Shown: in pieces, positions 34,000 through 44,423 of the stretch
Layout: every line of letters begins with the position of its first letter
Position numbering within the stretch: position 1 is the first letter of the stretch
Assembly: GCA_024449915.1 (NCBI GenBank)
Contig: JAMZAV010000771.1
Coordinates: 62,001 to 126,000 of the forward strand
Source: Sweltsa coloradensis
Lineage: Eukaryota; Arthropoda; Insecta; Plecoptera; Chloroperlidae
DNA length: 64,000 nucleotides
Direction: 5' to 3'
Notes under the pieces: generated by a model
Told to the model about the DNA's origin: nothing
Seen by the model: the letters and a program-made list of their open reading frames with translations, nothing else
Database searches by the model: none
Translations under genes and position numbers: made by a program

Positions 34000-34205
34000 A
34001 TTTTGGTGGAGGTGCCGGGTTCTAAAGTTCACCTCTAAGGGTAAGTCTAGCCCCCCTGACCCTTGACCCCCGAGGTCATCAACACATTCTGTATCAACAA
34101 CAAACACGCATGCCAATCGGAGGTCATGTTCGTGAGACGTGACACGCACAGACGGACGGACAAGTTATATTATGCACAAGGGGAGCTCCACTGTCTAAAA
34201 TTAAA
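34000..34205 (+). mobile_element. SINE-like repeat, family C
   Basis: Starts with TTTTGGTGGAGGTGCCGGGT, then CCCGAGGTCATCAACA, GACGTGACACGCACAGACGG-ACGGAC, and ends near AAGGGGAGCTCCACTGTC. Homologues are a 3' part at 42313-42392 (+) and a fuller copy at 43355-43515 (-). Confidence 0.7.
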
Positions 34206-34325
34206 ACAAAAAAGTAAGAAGTAAATAGCTAGAGGAAAGGAAACATTTCTAAAGTTGCTGGGCTTGTACTCTGGAAACTAAAGGCAGTGTACCCTACAAC
34301 TACAGAATAGAAATTACAACTGCAT

Positions 34326-34541
34326 TACCGACAGTGTTGGCTCGGGCGCTAAGCGCTCGACTCTGATTCGGGAGGTCCCGGGTTCGAATCCCGTCGAGAA
34401 CGGCAATCCTGACAGAAGGTTTTTTTCCGAGGTTTTCCCAAGGGGTTCCCTTGCAAGGATTGAGCCCTCGTAAATAGCTCTCGGACATCCTTCACAATTT
34501 CCTATCCGCACATACCTAGTTCACCTGAAGAGGGGCTAATT
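34326..34541 (+). mobile_element. SINE, family A (best copy)
   Basis: The head reads TGTTGGCTCGGGCGCTAAGC, a CTCGA/TCGGG anticodon-like stem around CTCTGAT (Gln CTG-like loop), then AGGTCCCGGGTTCGAATCCC, a perfect B-box. The body GTCGAGAACGGCAATCC leads to the tail CACCTGAAGAGGGGCTAATT-GCACCC. It is clearly tRNA-derived, with a conserved 3' region of about 130 bp unrelated to tRNA. Confidence 0.9.
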
Positions 34542-34559
34542 GCACCCTATAACAGGTTT

Positions 34560-35470
34560 CCCACGATAAAATTTAAAAAAAAAATTACAACTGCATTACC
34601 GGTCTGCGCCACCAATCAACCAATCATGCTTAGAATAATATCAAGTGTACGCAGATTATTAAATAATCAAAACAAAAACTTTATTCAGGTAAATCTGATT
34701 TATTGGAATCGCAAGTTTATCGCGTCTAGTGCTTTCTAAGTGTTAGTCTGCAGGTATAGAAAGAACGTGTGTGATGTCCAGCGATGTCCAGGGTAAACCC
34801 AGGTTTGAGTTTGACCATTCTCTGCACGGGGCAGCCATCTTGAATTCCCCAGCTCAAACTGATGCGATCTGCGATTTAATCTCTGTCTGGGTGATGATTA
34901 TTGGATCTGTCAGGCTGGCAACTCGACAGATCTTGGCAAGACGCTACCTGCTAGATCTTGATTACACGCTGCCTGCTAGATCTTGATTAGCAACCACGTA
35001 ACCATGCACCATTGTGCGGGGCCGGGGGCGTAACCATTACTACTGTGTACTTGCACAGTTGCACTCTTATGTAAGGGGTTATCGGTTTTTAGTAGGGCTG
35101 GGGGAAAAAATCTATATTTCGATTCCATATCGGTATTTGACTTAATCGAAATTTACACACAAAAAACTAAATTTTCTTAATTTTGGTGGAGGTGCCGGGT
35201 CATAAAACGAGATCTCATCAGATCATAGCCTACACTATTTCGATATTTTCGTGGAATATCGATAATAGAATGAGATGTCATATCCCAGCCCTATAGGTAG
35301 AGGCTTTGGCCCTAAACTAAAACATCTATGCCCTTCTGCCGGACAAGTGTTTGCAGGTCATAAAGACGAAATTGGGTTTGGTAACTGAAGAGAATAATTT
35401 CAACTTTAATATCGTTGCACTCTTTTCTTGATTTACTTGGTAAAGTTCATGAATATAAATAGATTTTAAA
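34560..35470. other. No gene recognised; shared 20-mer at 35182
   Basis: Contains a duplicated CTGCTAGATCTTGATTA (near 34947-34990) and an isolated TTTTGGTGGAGGTGCCGGGT at 35182-35201, flanked by CGATATTTTCGTGGAATATCG, a short dyad typical of a decayed element. Confidence 0.45.
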
Positions 35471-35474
35471 AATG

Positions 35475-35765
35475 GCGCGCCAACAGTTAGGTCAAAATGC
35501 GCCACTCTACCCTAAGAGATGTGGAGAGGACAGGCCCGTGCTGGACAGGTCCAGCCACAGGCGAGGGGAGGGAAGGGGGGTTCTCACGTCGCGGTCGTCT
35601 ATCGCGTCGTCGTCGGGGAGGTCGTCGAAGTAAGGGAGGAACTGCCAGAGCTCGTCTCTAGTTTCTAGGAGCAGTTGATACTCCCCTAAGTACTGCATGA
35701 TGTTTGCGAGATGGACTTTTGCCTATTTCCTCGCCTTGCACGAGCGGTAGAGGAATACGTCTTAG
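35475..35765 (-). repeat. Dispersed repeat, family E, with a 63-codon open frame
   Basis: It shares blocks with 7205-7600 and 57810-58020 (GCGCCACTCTACCCTA, CAGAGCTCG, TGTTTGCGAGATGGACTTTT). On the minus strand 35698-35507 is open, beginning MQYLGEYQLLLETRDELWQF and including an acidic DDLPDDDAIDD stretch. The corresponding frame in the other two copies is broken by indels. It could be a fragment of an unrecognised transposon protein or of a duplicated host gene. Confidence 0.55.
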
Positions 35766-35821
35766 GCCCTAGGGCAACGGAGATTCATCCAAACAGAGAA
35801 GACTCTAAATATGATTTTTTG

Positions 35822-36060
35822 TATTTATTTATTTAAAGACCGTCAATCTCTAGGTGGAGATTTGTCAAACTGCTTCAAAGATAAAGATCTTGAGGTAGTT
35901 TTCCGAAACTCCGTATATAGCGGCCAATAGAAGGTACCAATTAGATTACGTGCAATTACACTTTTTCTTCCTTCCCGCGGAATCCCGCCCCTGGTTTGTA
36001 TGATACAACTTAGAAGAAGCCAATCCTACAGGTGGTTAGTGGTCAGTTCCATAGACACGA
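35822..36060. other. LINE-tail-like scrap and unassigned sequence
   Basis: A TTTATTTATTTAAAGACCGT stretch at 35824-35845 resembles a reversed AAAT-tailed retroelement end. No gene. Confidence 0.3.

Positions 36061-36064
<4 letters not shown>

Positions 36065-36089
<25 letters not shown>
36065..36089. repeat. (CT)n microsatellite
   Basis: About 12 CT dinucleotides. Confidence 0.9.
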
Positions 36090-36092
<3 letters not shown>

Positions 36093-36184
36093 TGTTCCCA
36101 CGAATCAACCACAACAAACACTTGAACCCAGCCTGCACATCACCCGCGTATTTTGAATCTCGGCGAAGTAGGTGGTCTGTGTAG

Positions 36185-36266
36185 CGCGCGGCGCATGCGC
36201 GTCACGTATGACGAGTGTAGACTGACGCCCAGGGCTGGCGCCCCCTAGCTACGTGACGTCACGTGC
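36185..36266. promoter_or_regulatory. Promoter-like motif cluster: NRF1, CTCF-like, CRE, E-box
   Basis: Within 75 bp lie GCGCATGCGC at 36191-36200 (NRF1/Ewg core), GGCGCCCCCTAG at 36237-36248 (reverse of the AGGGGGCGC CTCF core), TGACGTCA at 36254-36261 (full CRE) and the overlapping CACGTG at 36260-36265 (E-box). CpG density is high against an AT-rich background. This looks like a promoter or insulator, but I found no supported first exon on either side. Confidence 0.5.
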
Positions 36267-36299
36267 CGCGCTATGCACTCTGCATACGGCGACATGTAC

Positions 36300-36715
36300 A
36301 CGTAGTAGGCGACGTAGACATTGTCAGAAGAGTACATAGACAGAGAGGCAATTTCAATTTTTATTTTGGAAATTTTTGTAAAAAATATACCAAAAAAATC
36401 GGTGACGAAATTCTTGATTTTGCATATCTTTTAAATGAGCATTCAGCATTCAAGTTGTTGTGTTACTGTCAAAATTTTGAATATCCATGCAGTAGAAAAA
36501 ATTAGAAAGAAGAGGAAGGAAAGATGTAGAAAAGAACAGTGGGAAGGGTTCGCTTGGCCATGAACATTGTAGGCCTAAAGAAGTGGAAGGGAAATAGAAG
36601 AAGTGGACAAAGGTTTGCTGGTTCGGGTTGGAATATGGAGAACGATCTTTGGCCCAATGTAGTTGATTTGGAGAATTAATAAGATATGCCAAATGGTTAA
36701 GTCCGTTAAGACGAT
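36300..36715. other. No gene recognised
   Basis: AT-rich, with an A/G-rich block near 36490-36620 on the plus strand. Frames on both strands lack features. Confidence 0.4.
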
Positions 36716-36727
36716 GGGTGGTGATAG

Positions 36728-36832
36728 ATGAGGGTCATTGAAAAAAATGCCATGTGCTGGATTCGAACCCGCATCCACCTACCTGTCTTGAGCTTCGGAC
36801 CAGCGCCCTAATCATATGTATCACATTGTTGA
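36728..36832 (-). mobile_element. SINE, family B (second copy)
   Basis: GATTCGAACCCGCATCCACC... to CAGCGCCCTAATCATATGTA matches 15668-15755 in order. The minus strand carries a GGGTTCGAATCC B-box. Confidence 0.75.
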
Positions 36833-36839
36833 TGACGAT

Positions 36840-38045
36840 GATGTATAAATGTATTACTTTTTAAATATCAAAAGGTAAATAAAATTAATCATAATTATGG
36901 AAACTCAGAATCTGGACTCAGTTAAAACTTATTATGTTTCACAAGAAGAAAGTAGGAACATAATCGTTAGACAGGGGAGGTCAGACGAAGGAATGTTCCC
37001 GACTTAGAGCGGCGCTAGTGCAGATAATGTGCTAGTGTGTATGCAGAGGAGTAGCGTGTTTCATAGACTGGCAATACGTGTCACCGGGTCGTTATGATTG
37101 TGTAAGCCGAGAGTGGGTGTGCGGCAGACTCTTGAGTAAGCTGTCACCAGAGGAACATTCTTATTCCGGATCCGCGGCAGGGATTGACAGCAGCGATATA
37201 TATCGATAGGTCGAAGATAGAGACGCATGAGTGCAGGTCTTCTCCTGTCCTGTGTGTTATGTTGTGAATATAAATAGCAAGTCTATTTCTGTAGGTGTGT
37301 TGAATGTTTTGCATACGTAGTTCTACGTGTGGATTATCAATTAATACAAGTACTGAGAAGAATCTATTATAGAGTATGTCGATGTAATGCATGAAGGTGG
37401 CAGAAAGAGGTGTCTAGTTCTTCGTCCTACCGATTTTTGTTTCTATCTCCTTCCGATTTGTCTGTTTGTGTCAATTTCTTTTCAATTGAATTTTTGAGGT
37501 AGGCATCATAAAGATACAATACCGTTGGTACTAATGGTATCTCTATGGTAGGCATCATGATAAAGGTTAACATTGAATTGATTTAATACATGTTTGCTTG
37601 AGTGAAGCCCAGAAAACATTAGAACAATAATATATAGAAAGAAAAGAAAGGCAGAAATGAAGGTTTGAACGGAATGTGGAACGAAAGAGAAAGAGTAATA
37701 ATAAAAATAATAAATAATAAAGAGAAATGATGTAAATAGAAAAAGAAAGAAAGAAAAGAAGGAACGATTGGAGAAAGAAGTAAAGGAATGAAAGATTGAA
37801 GGAATAAAATACAAAATCTTCTGGGGACGTTCCGATATCACAGCTATCTCTTTGTATATTTTATGTCATCATTATATTTGACATGTTCAAGGGTCAAGGC
37901 ATATAATAACAAAGTAATAAATGACGTGAATGTATTATACTCGCCAGAATAAGATCAAGTAAAAAATAAACGGCATGATTTATGATGAGTGTTGTGGTCG
38001 CGGCTACCATGCATGGGATGAGGGGTTGAGGAACCTCGTGTACTT
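36840..38045. other. No gene recognised
   Basis: Includes a purine-rich plus-strand stretch (about 37620-37810, GAAAGAAAAG-like) that gives F/S-rich minus-strand frames. No exon is supported. Confidence 0.45.
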
Positions 38046-38094
38046 GTTCAATTGTTGCACTTGCAGTAATTGTTGCAGAGCTTGAGACCGTCAC

Positions 38095-38345
38095 GTGATC
38101 TGCGCATGCGCCGTCTACAGTCTAGTCTAGTTAGCACAATCCGCAAGAGTTGGAAGCAGAAAACAGATTCGCGCGCTGATTGCCGAATCAAATTGATCAG
38201 TTTGATGTGTTTTTTGTTTGTTTCTCCTCCGACTTGCGGTTTGTAATCTTCGCTAATCTTCGGCAATCTCCGTCTGATTCCGGCGAGGGCTCGCGGTCAG
38301 AGCCGGCGTAACGAGATCATCTTACTCGCGCAACAAAGAACACTT
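38095..38345. promoter_or_regulatory. CpG-rich island with NRF1-type site
   Basis: CACGTGATC precedes GCGCATGCGC at 38102-38111. Downstream are GCGCGC and several TCTTCGGCAATC/TCTTCGCTAATC repeats to 38270, then CGGCGAGGGCTCGCGG. A minus-strand open frame lies to the left (38094-37894, GTG-started) and another overlaps to the right, but neither is recognisable. Confidence 0.4.
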
Positions 38346-39040
38346 TGTTGATTGTTGTTGTGGTCGATGTTGAGGGATCGGTTTGTGAAGGGCCCTGACA
38401 GAGTGGCTGCCACCGACTCTTAAAATACTAGGGAGCGAAGCGAAGTTACCAGGTTCTCACGTCTCGCGACAAAACCAAACACGGCATCTGATGACGAGAG
38501 TACTTTTTAAAATCCATAGTCTGATTGATTTGATATGCGTTTTTTTAATAGTTTTAATACTTTCATTTTTTCAGGGCAATATTTCAAAAAAATTGGAAAT
38601 TTTTGGTTGACGTAGCCCATTAGTTTTAATAAAACAGATATTTTCTATGCTTGGCTGGAGAGATGTTTTTTCCTGATTATTTTTCATTTGTGTAACATTT
38701 GTGTGGTTTAAAAATTGAGCATGTTGTTTGCCCTTTTTGAGGGATTTCGAAATTCTCTGATTTGTTCCTTTCCATCCTTTTGGATTTTGAATCATGAATA
38801 GAATTCATACCAGCCATACGATTCACAATTTTGAACAAAAAATTTTAATTTGGAGTATTTTTTTCAAAATTTGTTTTTTTAAATTTTTTGCACCCCTTAA
38901 AGTTCCCCCGAGAAATGAACGAGAAAGACTCGTCTAAGAATTTCAATGCAGAATGTTTTGAGTGCCCCTGTGGGTGAGGGGGCTGGCTGTATAGACTCCC
39001 ACCAGAAAGCTTAAAACCCAACCAGCTAAATGCAAGAACA
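38346..39040. other. No gene recognised
   Basis: A 74-codon minus-strand frame (38795-38571, rich in K, N, Q and S) has no known motif; it may be part of a decayed mobile element. Confidence 0.4.
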
Positions 39041-39120
39041 AGATAGGAACACTGTGTTCTACCCGGCGCCTCCACCAAAATATCGACCACTTTGACTCGC
39101 GTGGGTCAATTATTGTACTA
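39040..39120 (-). repeat. ~75-bp duplicated segment (partner 39705-39788)
   Basis: GAACACTGTGTTCTACCCGG, CGCCTCCACCAAAATATCGA, CCACTTTGACTCGCGTG and GTCAATTATTGT occur at both places with one or two changes. Both contain the complement of the GGTGGAGG-GCCGGGT motif. They flank the AT-rich block 39150-39690, so this may be a pair of element ends in direct orientation. Confidence 0.8.
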
Positions 39121-39149
39121 AGGAAAACGCTTAAGTCCCGCCGCGTTGA

Positions 39150-39420
39150 CGATACGTATTTTTTAGAGAAAAGCGTAAAATTGCGATTTTTTTAATAGTA
39201 ATTTTTCGATTACGCCAAATTTCACACGAATATAAATTCATAAAATTTTAAAATCTCTGAAATCATTACAATCGGATAACTTTGTAGGTGTTTAGTCAAG
39301 ATTTTTAAATTTTAAAAAACGTAAAAAATTGGAATTTTGTTAAGAACCCAATTTTTCGATTGCGCTCAAATTTCACACGAATATTTTATTCTAAAATTAG
39401 TTTCTGTGAAAATATTCATT
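39150..39420. repeat. Internally duplicated AT-rich block
   Basis: Two copies of about 150 bp marked by TTTTTCGATTACGCCAAATT and TTTTTCGATTGCGCTCAAAT, each followed by TCACACGAATAT. It lies between the paired 75-bp segments. Confidence 0.6.
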
Positions 39421-39704
39421 TAATCGAATATGCATGTAGGTTTAAAATGTCGAAGATTTTTTTTAAAATCGGATAAAATCGTTAATTGCGTATTTTCATA
39501 TATAATTTTTTTATCGATATTCCTCCGCAGTCTTCGTCAGATTTTCAAGAACTTTCATAAATTTTATTTTCATTGGGTTTTTTTAGCCGATCGGTACAGA
39601 ACGACAAAAATACAAAAAAAAGGAATAAAAAAAAAACATTCGGATTTTTTCTCCAGTGTAGTGGTGGAATCTCCCCACCTCGGCTAAACGCTCACCATTA
39701 ATTT

Positions 39705-39788
39705 CAAGACAATAGTAGAACACTGTGTTCTACCCGGCGCCTCCACCAAAATATCGACCACTTTGACTCGCGTGTGTCAATTATTGTC
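39705..39788 (-). repeat. ~75-bp duplicated segment (second copy)
   Basis: Same blocks as 39040-39120 in the same orientation, 665 bp apart; an LTR-like or solo-end arrangement is possible but too short for a standard LTR. Confidence 0.78.
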
Positions 39789-39789
39789 T

Positions 39790-41150
39790 ATTATATTTCA
39801 AGCCAATAGTCAACACAGTGGAAACTGGAAAGACATTAGATAGTAAATAAATACACAAATAAATAAATATTTATAAAAACAAAGCTCCACAAAGATGATT
39901 CAGGCCATTGAAAAAAAATTATGTAAAGGCTGCAATGTATTAGAAATACTTTTTTGAAGTTAGTAAGCCTGCAAAGTACTTTTAATATAATCGAATAAAA
40001 TAGTTAATAATATGTATAAAATGATATAATCACGTATAATTTGTACATAAAATTAAATGAAAATCTAGTGTGCAAATTATGTTGTATTATGAATTATTTT
40101 AGGAATTTGCAACTAAATGCAAACTAACGTGCCTTGGTACAAAATTAAACTCACTCATGTTCCTGTAAAAATATGTAGGGCCCAGGTTATGTATTTTATT
40201 TTATGGGGGGGGGGGCTGACTACGCACTACGCCACTGGCTACTACAACGTCGACTATTTAAATTGTTTTATTATTCTGTGAAAAATACATACATTATTTT
40301 GAGACAAATTTTAAACAGAATATTAATTAATTCAAATAATGCCCTATAAATACCTTTCCATAAATAGGTTTCCATTATTAATTCAGATATTTTTACAACT
40401 CTTACGTTGTATCATGCTATATTATACGTGCTTTACCTCAGCTGTTGGCTATAATTACTGGTATGTTTAATATAACCACGCATACAAGAATATTTTAAAA
40501 CCGCTTGAAGGCCAGACGAATGGTATTTATTACTTTGGCGCCGTCTCATAAACTGTCTATAAGTAATAAATATTATTTTCCCAATAGGGAAATCTATTTT
40601 TTAATTTTAGTAGATAATTTAGAATATGATAATAACTCAAATATTATTTCACAACACAATATTTAAATACACGTAAATCCAGGTCCAAGATGTTGCATGT
40701 TTCTGTCGGGTGTCATAAAGCTATGAATTTATTTAACGTCGATTCTAGCTAGAATATAAATGTGACTTGCAGAGGAAGACGATACATTAAAACCGAAACA
40801 AAATATGGGTAAAAGTCTAAATTCTGACACAATACTGAATATAGTGTCCGGGCCTAGGTCGCGACGTGCAGAAATGATGTCATCAACACTGGGCTCGCCC
40901 AAACCAAAGAACTGTGCGACATGTTTCTATATTTCTACAAGATTTATCACTTGTTAATGCTTGTTTTCCAAGACAAAACAACATGTGAGTGTTGACAGTT
41001 TTCCAACGCAAAAATAATTTAATATCATAATACAAAAGAAGACATTTGACTATTAAATAATGGTCGTTTCTGAAGTCCATTAGAAGAAGCTGGCATAGTA
41101 TATAAACATTAAGGGAACGACGAAATCTTTAACATAAAACTGTTTTTCAC
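39790..41150. other. No gene recognised
   Basis: Very AT-rich; a G run lies at 40205-40214. No supported exon. Confidence 0.45.
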
Positions 41151-41154
41151 CAAA

Positions 41155-41220
41155 TATTTATTTATTTATTTAACGTCTATATCCAATTCAGTTACAAAAA
41201 TCCACTCTCAATAGGGCAGA
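41155..41220 (-). mobile_element. AAAT-tailed retroelement 3' end, reverse orientation
   Basis: TATTTATTTATTTATTTAAC followed by GTCTATATCC is the complement of the terminal sequence at 14880-14925. Confidence 0.6.
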
Positions 41221-41288
41221 AATATGTATATTTTCGCCCTGGGTTGAGAGGTAATTTGTGAGCTGCAGTGCATCTAGTTATATTTTTA

Positions 41289-41338
41289 TCCCGGGGGGGG
41301 GGGGGGGGGGAAACGTTAATTTGCCCCCCCCCCCCGGG
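41289..41338. repeat. G18 / C12 inverted homopolymers
   Basis: ATCCCGGGGG... (18 G) and ...CCCCCGGGAA (12 C) face each other across 13 bp, giving a potential stable G-C hairpin. It could instead be a chimeric consensus error. Confidence 0.85.
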
Positions 41339-41339
41339 A

Positions 41340-41950
41340 ATTATTATACCTGAATTCAACACTGTCTTCATCTATCACCACTCATTCTCGAATAACCTTA
41401 GTGCAACACAAATCAATCAATCAATTTAAGAGTGATTCGTTCGCCAATTTTAAAAATAAACTCTGCAAAACTTATTTTGTCAACAACCACACTCTACACA
41501 GTTCCCAGCTACTCCACTCGCATTCGCCGTCTAAACATTATCTCATTGCTTGGCGCATGAGATCATGGCTATTATAGACGATTAAAAAGTTAAATGACGT
41601 AAAGATTTCTTCACTGACAAATTAACTTACTAAACAATCAACAAGGATCGACTATTTCTGCTTTTACTTCTCTGAAACGGGTTTAATGTTGATGTAAATC
41701 CCGAGGTAATTTATTCCCTCTGGTTGTAACTTGTAGCCGGTCGGTCGGTTTATACGCAGCTCTTTCACAAGATCAACAGTACTAAGCGGCTTAGGATGGC
41801 GTCAAGTATTCAACCTGTTGTCATCAGCTCTCTGACGTCACTGCATGTGGCGTACTCTAACTCGGGAGACCGTCGGTTCGATAACTGTACAATTTACTAA
41901 GGCTTTCAACAGTATTATAATAATACCGTTTACTTTTTTACCAAGAGAAA
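41340..41950. other. No gene recognised
   Basis: Includes CTGTCTTCATCTATCACCACTC (41361-41382), the reverse of a family-B SINE flank, and (AATC)n at 41412-41424. No exon. Confidence 0.4.
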
Positions 41951-41958
41951 CCTGTTAT

Positions 41959-42143
41959 TGGGTGCAATGTATGCCCCTCTTCAAGTTAAATATAGATATC
42001 TTGCGGATAGAACAATTTTTGTAAAGGGATGTCCGAGGGCTATATCCCTTGCATTCGCACTAACGACTGAGGGAAACCTCGGAAAAAACTTCAGTCAGAA
42101 TTTCCTACCACGACGGGATTCGAACCAGGGACCTCCCGAATAA
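41959..42143 (-). mobile_element. SINE, family A
   Basis: In reverse: GGGTGCAATGTATGCCCCTC tail, CTTGCGGATAGAACAATTTT, GGGATGTCCGAGGGCTATAT, CTTGCATTCGCACTAACGAC, AAACCTCGGAAAA, then ACGACGGGATTCGAACCAGG and GACCTCCCGAATAAGAG. This is the most complete body of the family in the window. Confidence 0.9.
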
Positions 42144-42304
42144 GAGAATAGAATTACTTGAATGGATGTGTGGTTAGGAGAAGTCGAAGAGGTACATTAT
42201 TGGACTTGATTCGCCTTTGAACTCTTGATAAACTTGGGAGAAAACTTCATCATGGAGACTGGGGAAACTTGTGATTGACGGAGGCGGTTGTCGAACCGCG
42301 TTCA

Positions 42305-42400
42305 CCCCTCGTGAAGTAAGTGACACATTGACACGCAGAGACGGACGGACTAGACAGGAAGGTGATTCACATAAGGGGAGCTTGGCTGTCCTAAATACAA
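42305..42400 (+). mobile_element. SINE-like repeat, family C, 3' part
   Basis: TGACACATTGACACGCAGAG, ACGGACGGAC and CACATAAGGGGAGCTTGGCT, TGTCCTAAA parallel 34135-34205. Confidence 0.65.
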
Positions 42401-42522
42401 ATGAAAATGATAGGGGCAACACTATGAAAAGAAAATTAAGTATAAACCCTAGCCTACAAGATTTTCAAGCATGAAATGAACTCGTTCTGAAGACATTGAT
42501 TGATAGCAATTGCCGGAAAAGT

Positions 42523-42595
42523 GATCCCTGGTTGGGGATCGAGCCCAGAACCTCCGGCTTCTTGACCGCTCTGGGTTCGAGTCCCAGTTGGGTCA
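42523..42595. mobile_element. Palindromic double-T-arm element (diverged copy)
   Basis: GGTTGGGGATCGAGCCCAGA and TCTGGGTTCGAGTCCCAGTT face each other across about 18 bp. The right arm is a perfect B-box and the left arm is its inverted, slightly mutated partner. Confidence 0.65.
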
Positions 42596-42599
42596 AACC

Positions 42600-43120
42600 T
42601 TTACGACAATATCTATCAAATGTGTTCTCCACAATAGAATAGAATGTATAGTGTTTGGGAATCTCCTCCAGTGAACTCTGGTGGTGTTTGAAAGTGTTCC
42701 ATTCCTCTCACAGCCAGCTCTCCTCCGTGGATCGGAGCTCAAGGCTAGCGAGCGTCAAGGCGGTGCCTTTCAGTCAACCTCAGCGCCCTAATAACATGGT
42801 TTGGCTCTTAGTCGGGCCAAGCCAGAGATAATGTGCACTTAGCCGGTACAAGAAGTTCCATCGCGGTCATAGAATTCAGATTAGACGTGACTTTTTCTTC
42901 TAAAAATACACCTTTGCAATTTAGGTTCCATTAGGGCTGTGTCGCTGCTACTAGAAGTGTTCTGAGTGGCTGCATAAGTCTTGAGGAGAACAGTAGTTCC
43001 CAGGACTGATACTGGTGTGGGAGGAAGTTATAGCTTCTATAACACGAAATGGGCGGGGAGTGTCCAAATTTGGGGTGGTTCTCGATCTTGATTATGGCCA
43101 ACGCAACAGATAAACGTTTC
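42600..43120. other. No gene recognised
   Basis: Moderate GC. A 63-codon minus-strand frame (43122-42931) has no recognised features. Confidence 0.4.
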
Positions 43121-43312
43121 AAAATGTGTAATCGAGCATATATCGCTTAATCGATCTATCTTCGATGTGAAATCAAGCTTATATTGATTTGATCGATACA
43201 TTTTCATTGTGAAATCGAGCTTGTATAGATAAATCGATTATATAGATTGTTCGATACATTTTCTATGTCGAATCGAACTTATATATCGAGTAATCGATAC
43301 AAATATTATTGT
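43120..43312. repeat. Irregular ATCGAT-rich tandem repeat
   Basis: About four imprecise units of 41-58 bp share TGTGAAATCGAGCTTATAT and an ATCGATACATTTT-like block (for example near 43167, 43209 and 43267). ATCGAT cores resemble the DREF/BEAF-type CGATA motif, but the repetitive context makes function uncertain. Confidence 0.65.
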
Positions 43313-43354
43313 CTTATAAGGATGGGCGATATCATTTAAAAAAATTACATTTAA

Positions 43355-43518
43355 GGGCGCGAAGCTCCCCTTGCATCAGTTGCGTGTCCGTCCGTCTGTG
43401 TCACGTCTCACAATAAAAACCGAACTTGACACGACCTCTGATTGACATTACCCTTCAACAAGGATAATACACAAGTTTTATACATACATACCCGGCACCT
43501 CCACCACCAACATTTCAA
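43355..43518 (-). mobile_element. SINE-like repeat, family C
   Basis: GCGAAGCTCCCCTTGCATCA, TGTCCGTCCGTCTGTGTCAC-GTCTCAC, GACCTCTGATTGACATTACC, and the terminal ACCCGGCACCTCCACCACCA in reverse orientation. It shows that the 20-mer GGTGGAGGTGCCGGGT motif is the 5' end of this family. Confidence 0.72.
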
Positions 43519-44420
43519 TGCCGAACTAAAACGTATCATTCTACTTGTGTATTTTGTACGATCTGTTGATTGATTACCTCCGCTCAATATCTTCCCTACT
43601 CCAGTATTCGTGCTTGTGATATTAATCGTTCTTTCCTATATTTACATACCTAAATGAGATAGTCATCACCCGGCTATAACCTATTAATTTATATTGAAAC
43701 TTGAGCATGATTATGTAGGTAGGTTATTTATGGATATAAAAGATGAGGCAGCCGGCCCACATTGGCTTTGATTGATAGGCTAGATTACTAATTGTGGTGA
43801 GGAGGAGATCCGGGCTCGATCCCCGGATAGGGTTGGTTTCTTGCACACTACATTCTGTGGGGAAGCCAGGGTAGTAGCAAGCGAACAATATAGGCTATTT
43901 GCACTTGTAGAAATATATTTCAAAGACCACCAACACTCTTTGGAAACAAAACGTTGTGGGTCCCCTGCAGTTATTATTTTGAAGCAACACAAATGGGGAG
44001 GTTCAAGAAAATTACCGATCGAGTTTTCACCTAAAAATAACAATACAAATCGCAATGCTTTGACAATATTTTAGGATTTCCTCAGGCAAAGACAAAAGGT
44101 GGACTTGGACATTCCCCCCGGTCCAAAGTATCCTCGCCTGGTGAGGGGCAAGTTGTCTTCATTGTCGGCTCCCTCACGGAAGAAGTGCCTCGTAGTCTGC
44201 ACAACCTAATCCTGAGGTCGACGCTTCTTCTTGCTCTGGTTCTCTGAGACGCGCGAGGTGTGAGGTGTGAGGTGTGAGGTACGTGGCGCCTGTAACCGGA
44301 AGAGAGAGGAGCCGTTACATGTGAGCCAACAACCTGTGGTTCTAGCCATGCAGATTGAGATGACGGTTGGCTGGTTCAGCCCCGGGCCGTCCTAGGTTGC
44401 TGCATTCTCACACTGCACGG
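43519..44420. other. No gene recognised; T-arm-like motif at 43808
   Basis: GAGATCCGGGCTCGATCCCC-GGATAGG at 43806-43832 is tRNA T-arm-like. A (GTGAG)n stretch occurs at 44257-44280. No exon is supported. Confidence 0.4.
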
Positions 44421-44423
44421 CTG

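Noticed and set aside
34326..34400. Functional tRNA gene
   Set aside because: A- and B-boxes and an anticodon-like loop are present, but acceptor-stem pairing is absent and the body is a dispersed SINE.
39040..39788. Classical LTR retrotransposon
   Set aside because: Terminal repeats are only about 75 bp, without TG/CA ends or coding content.
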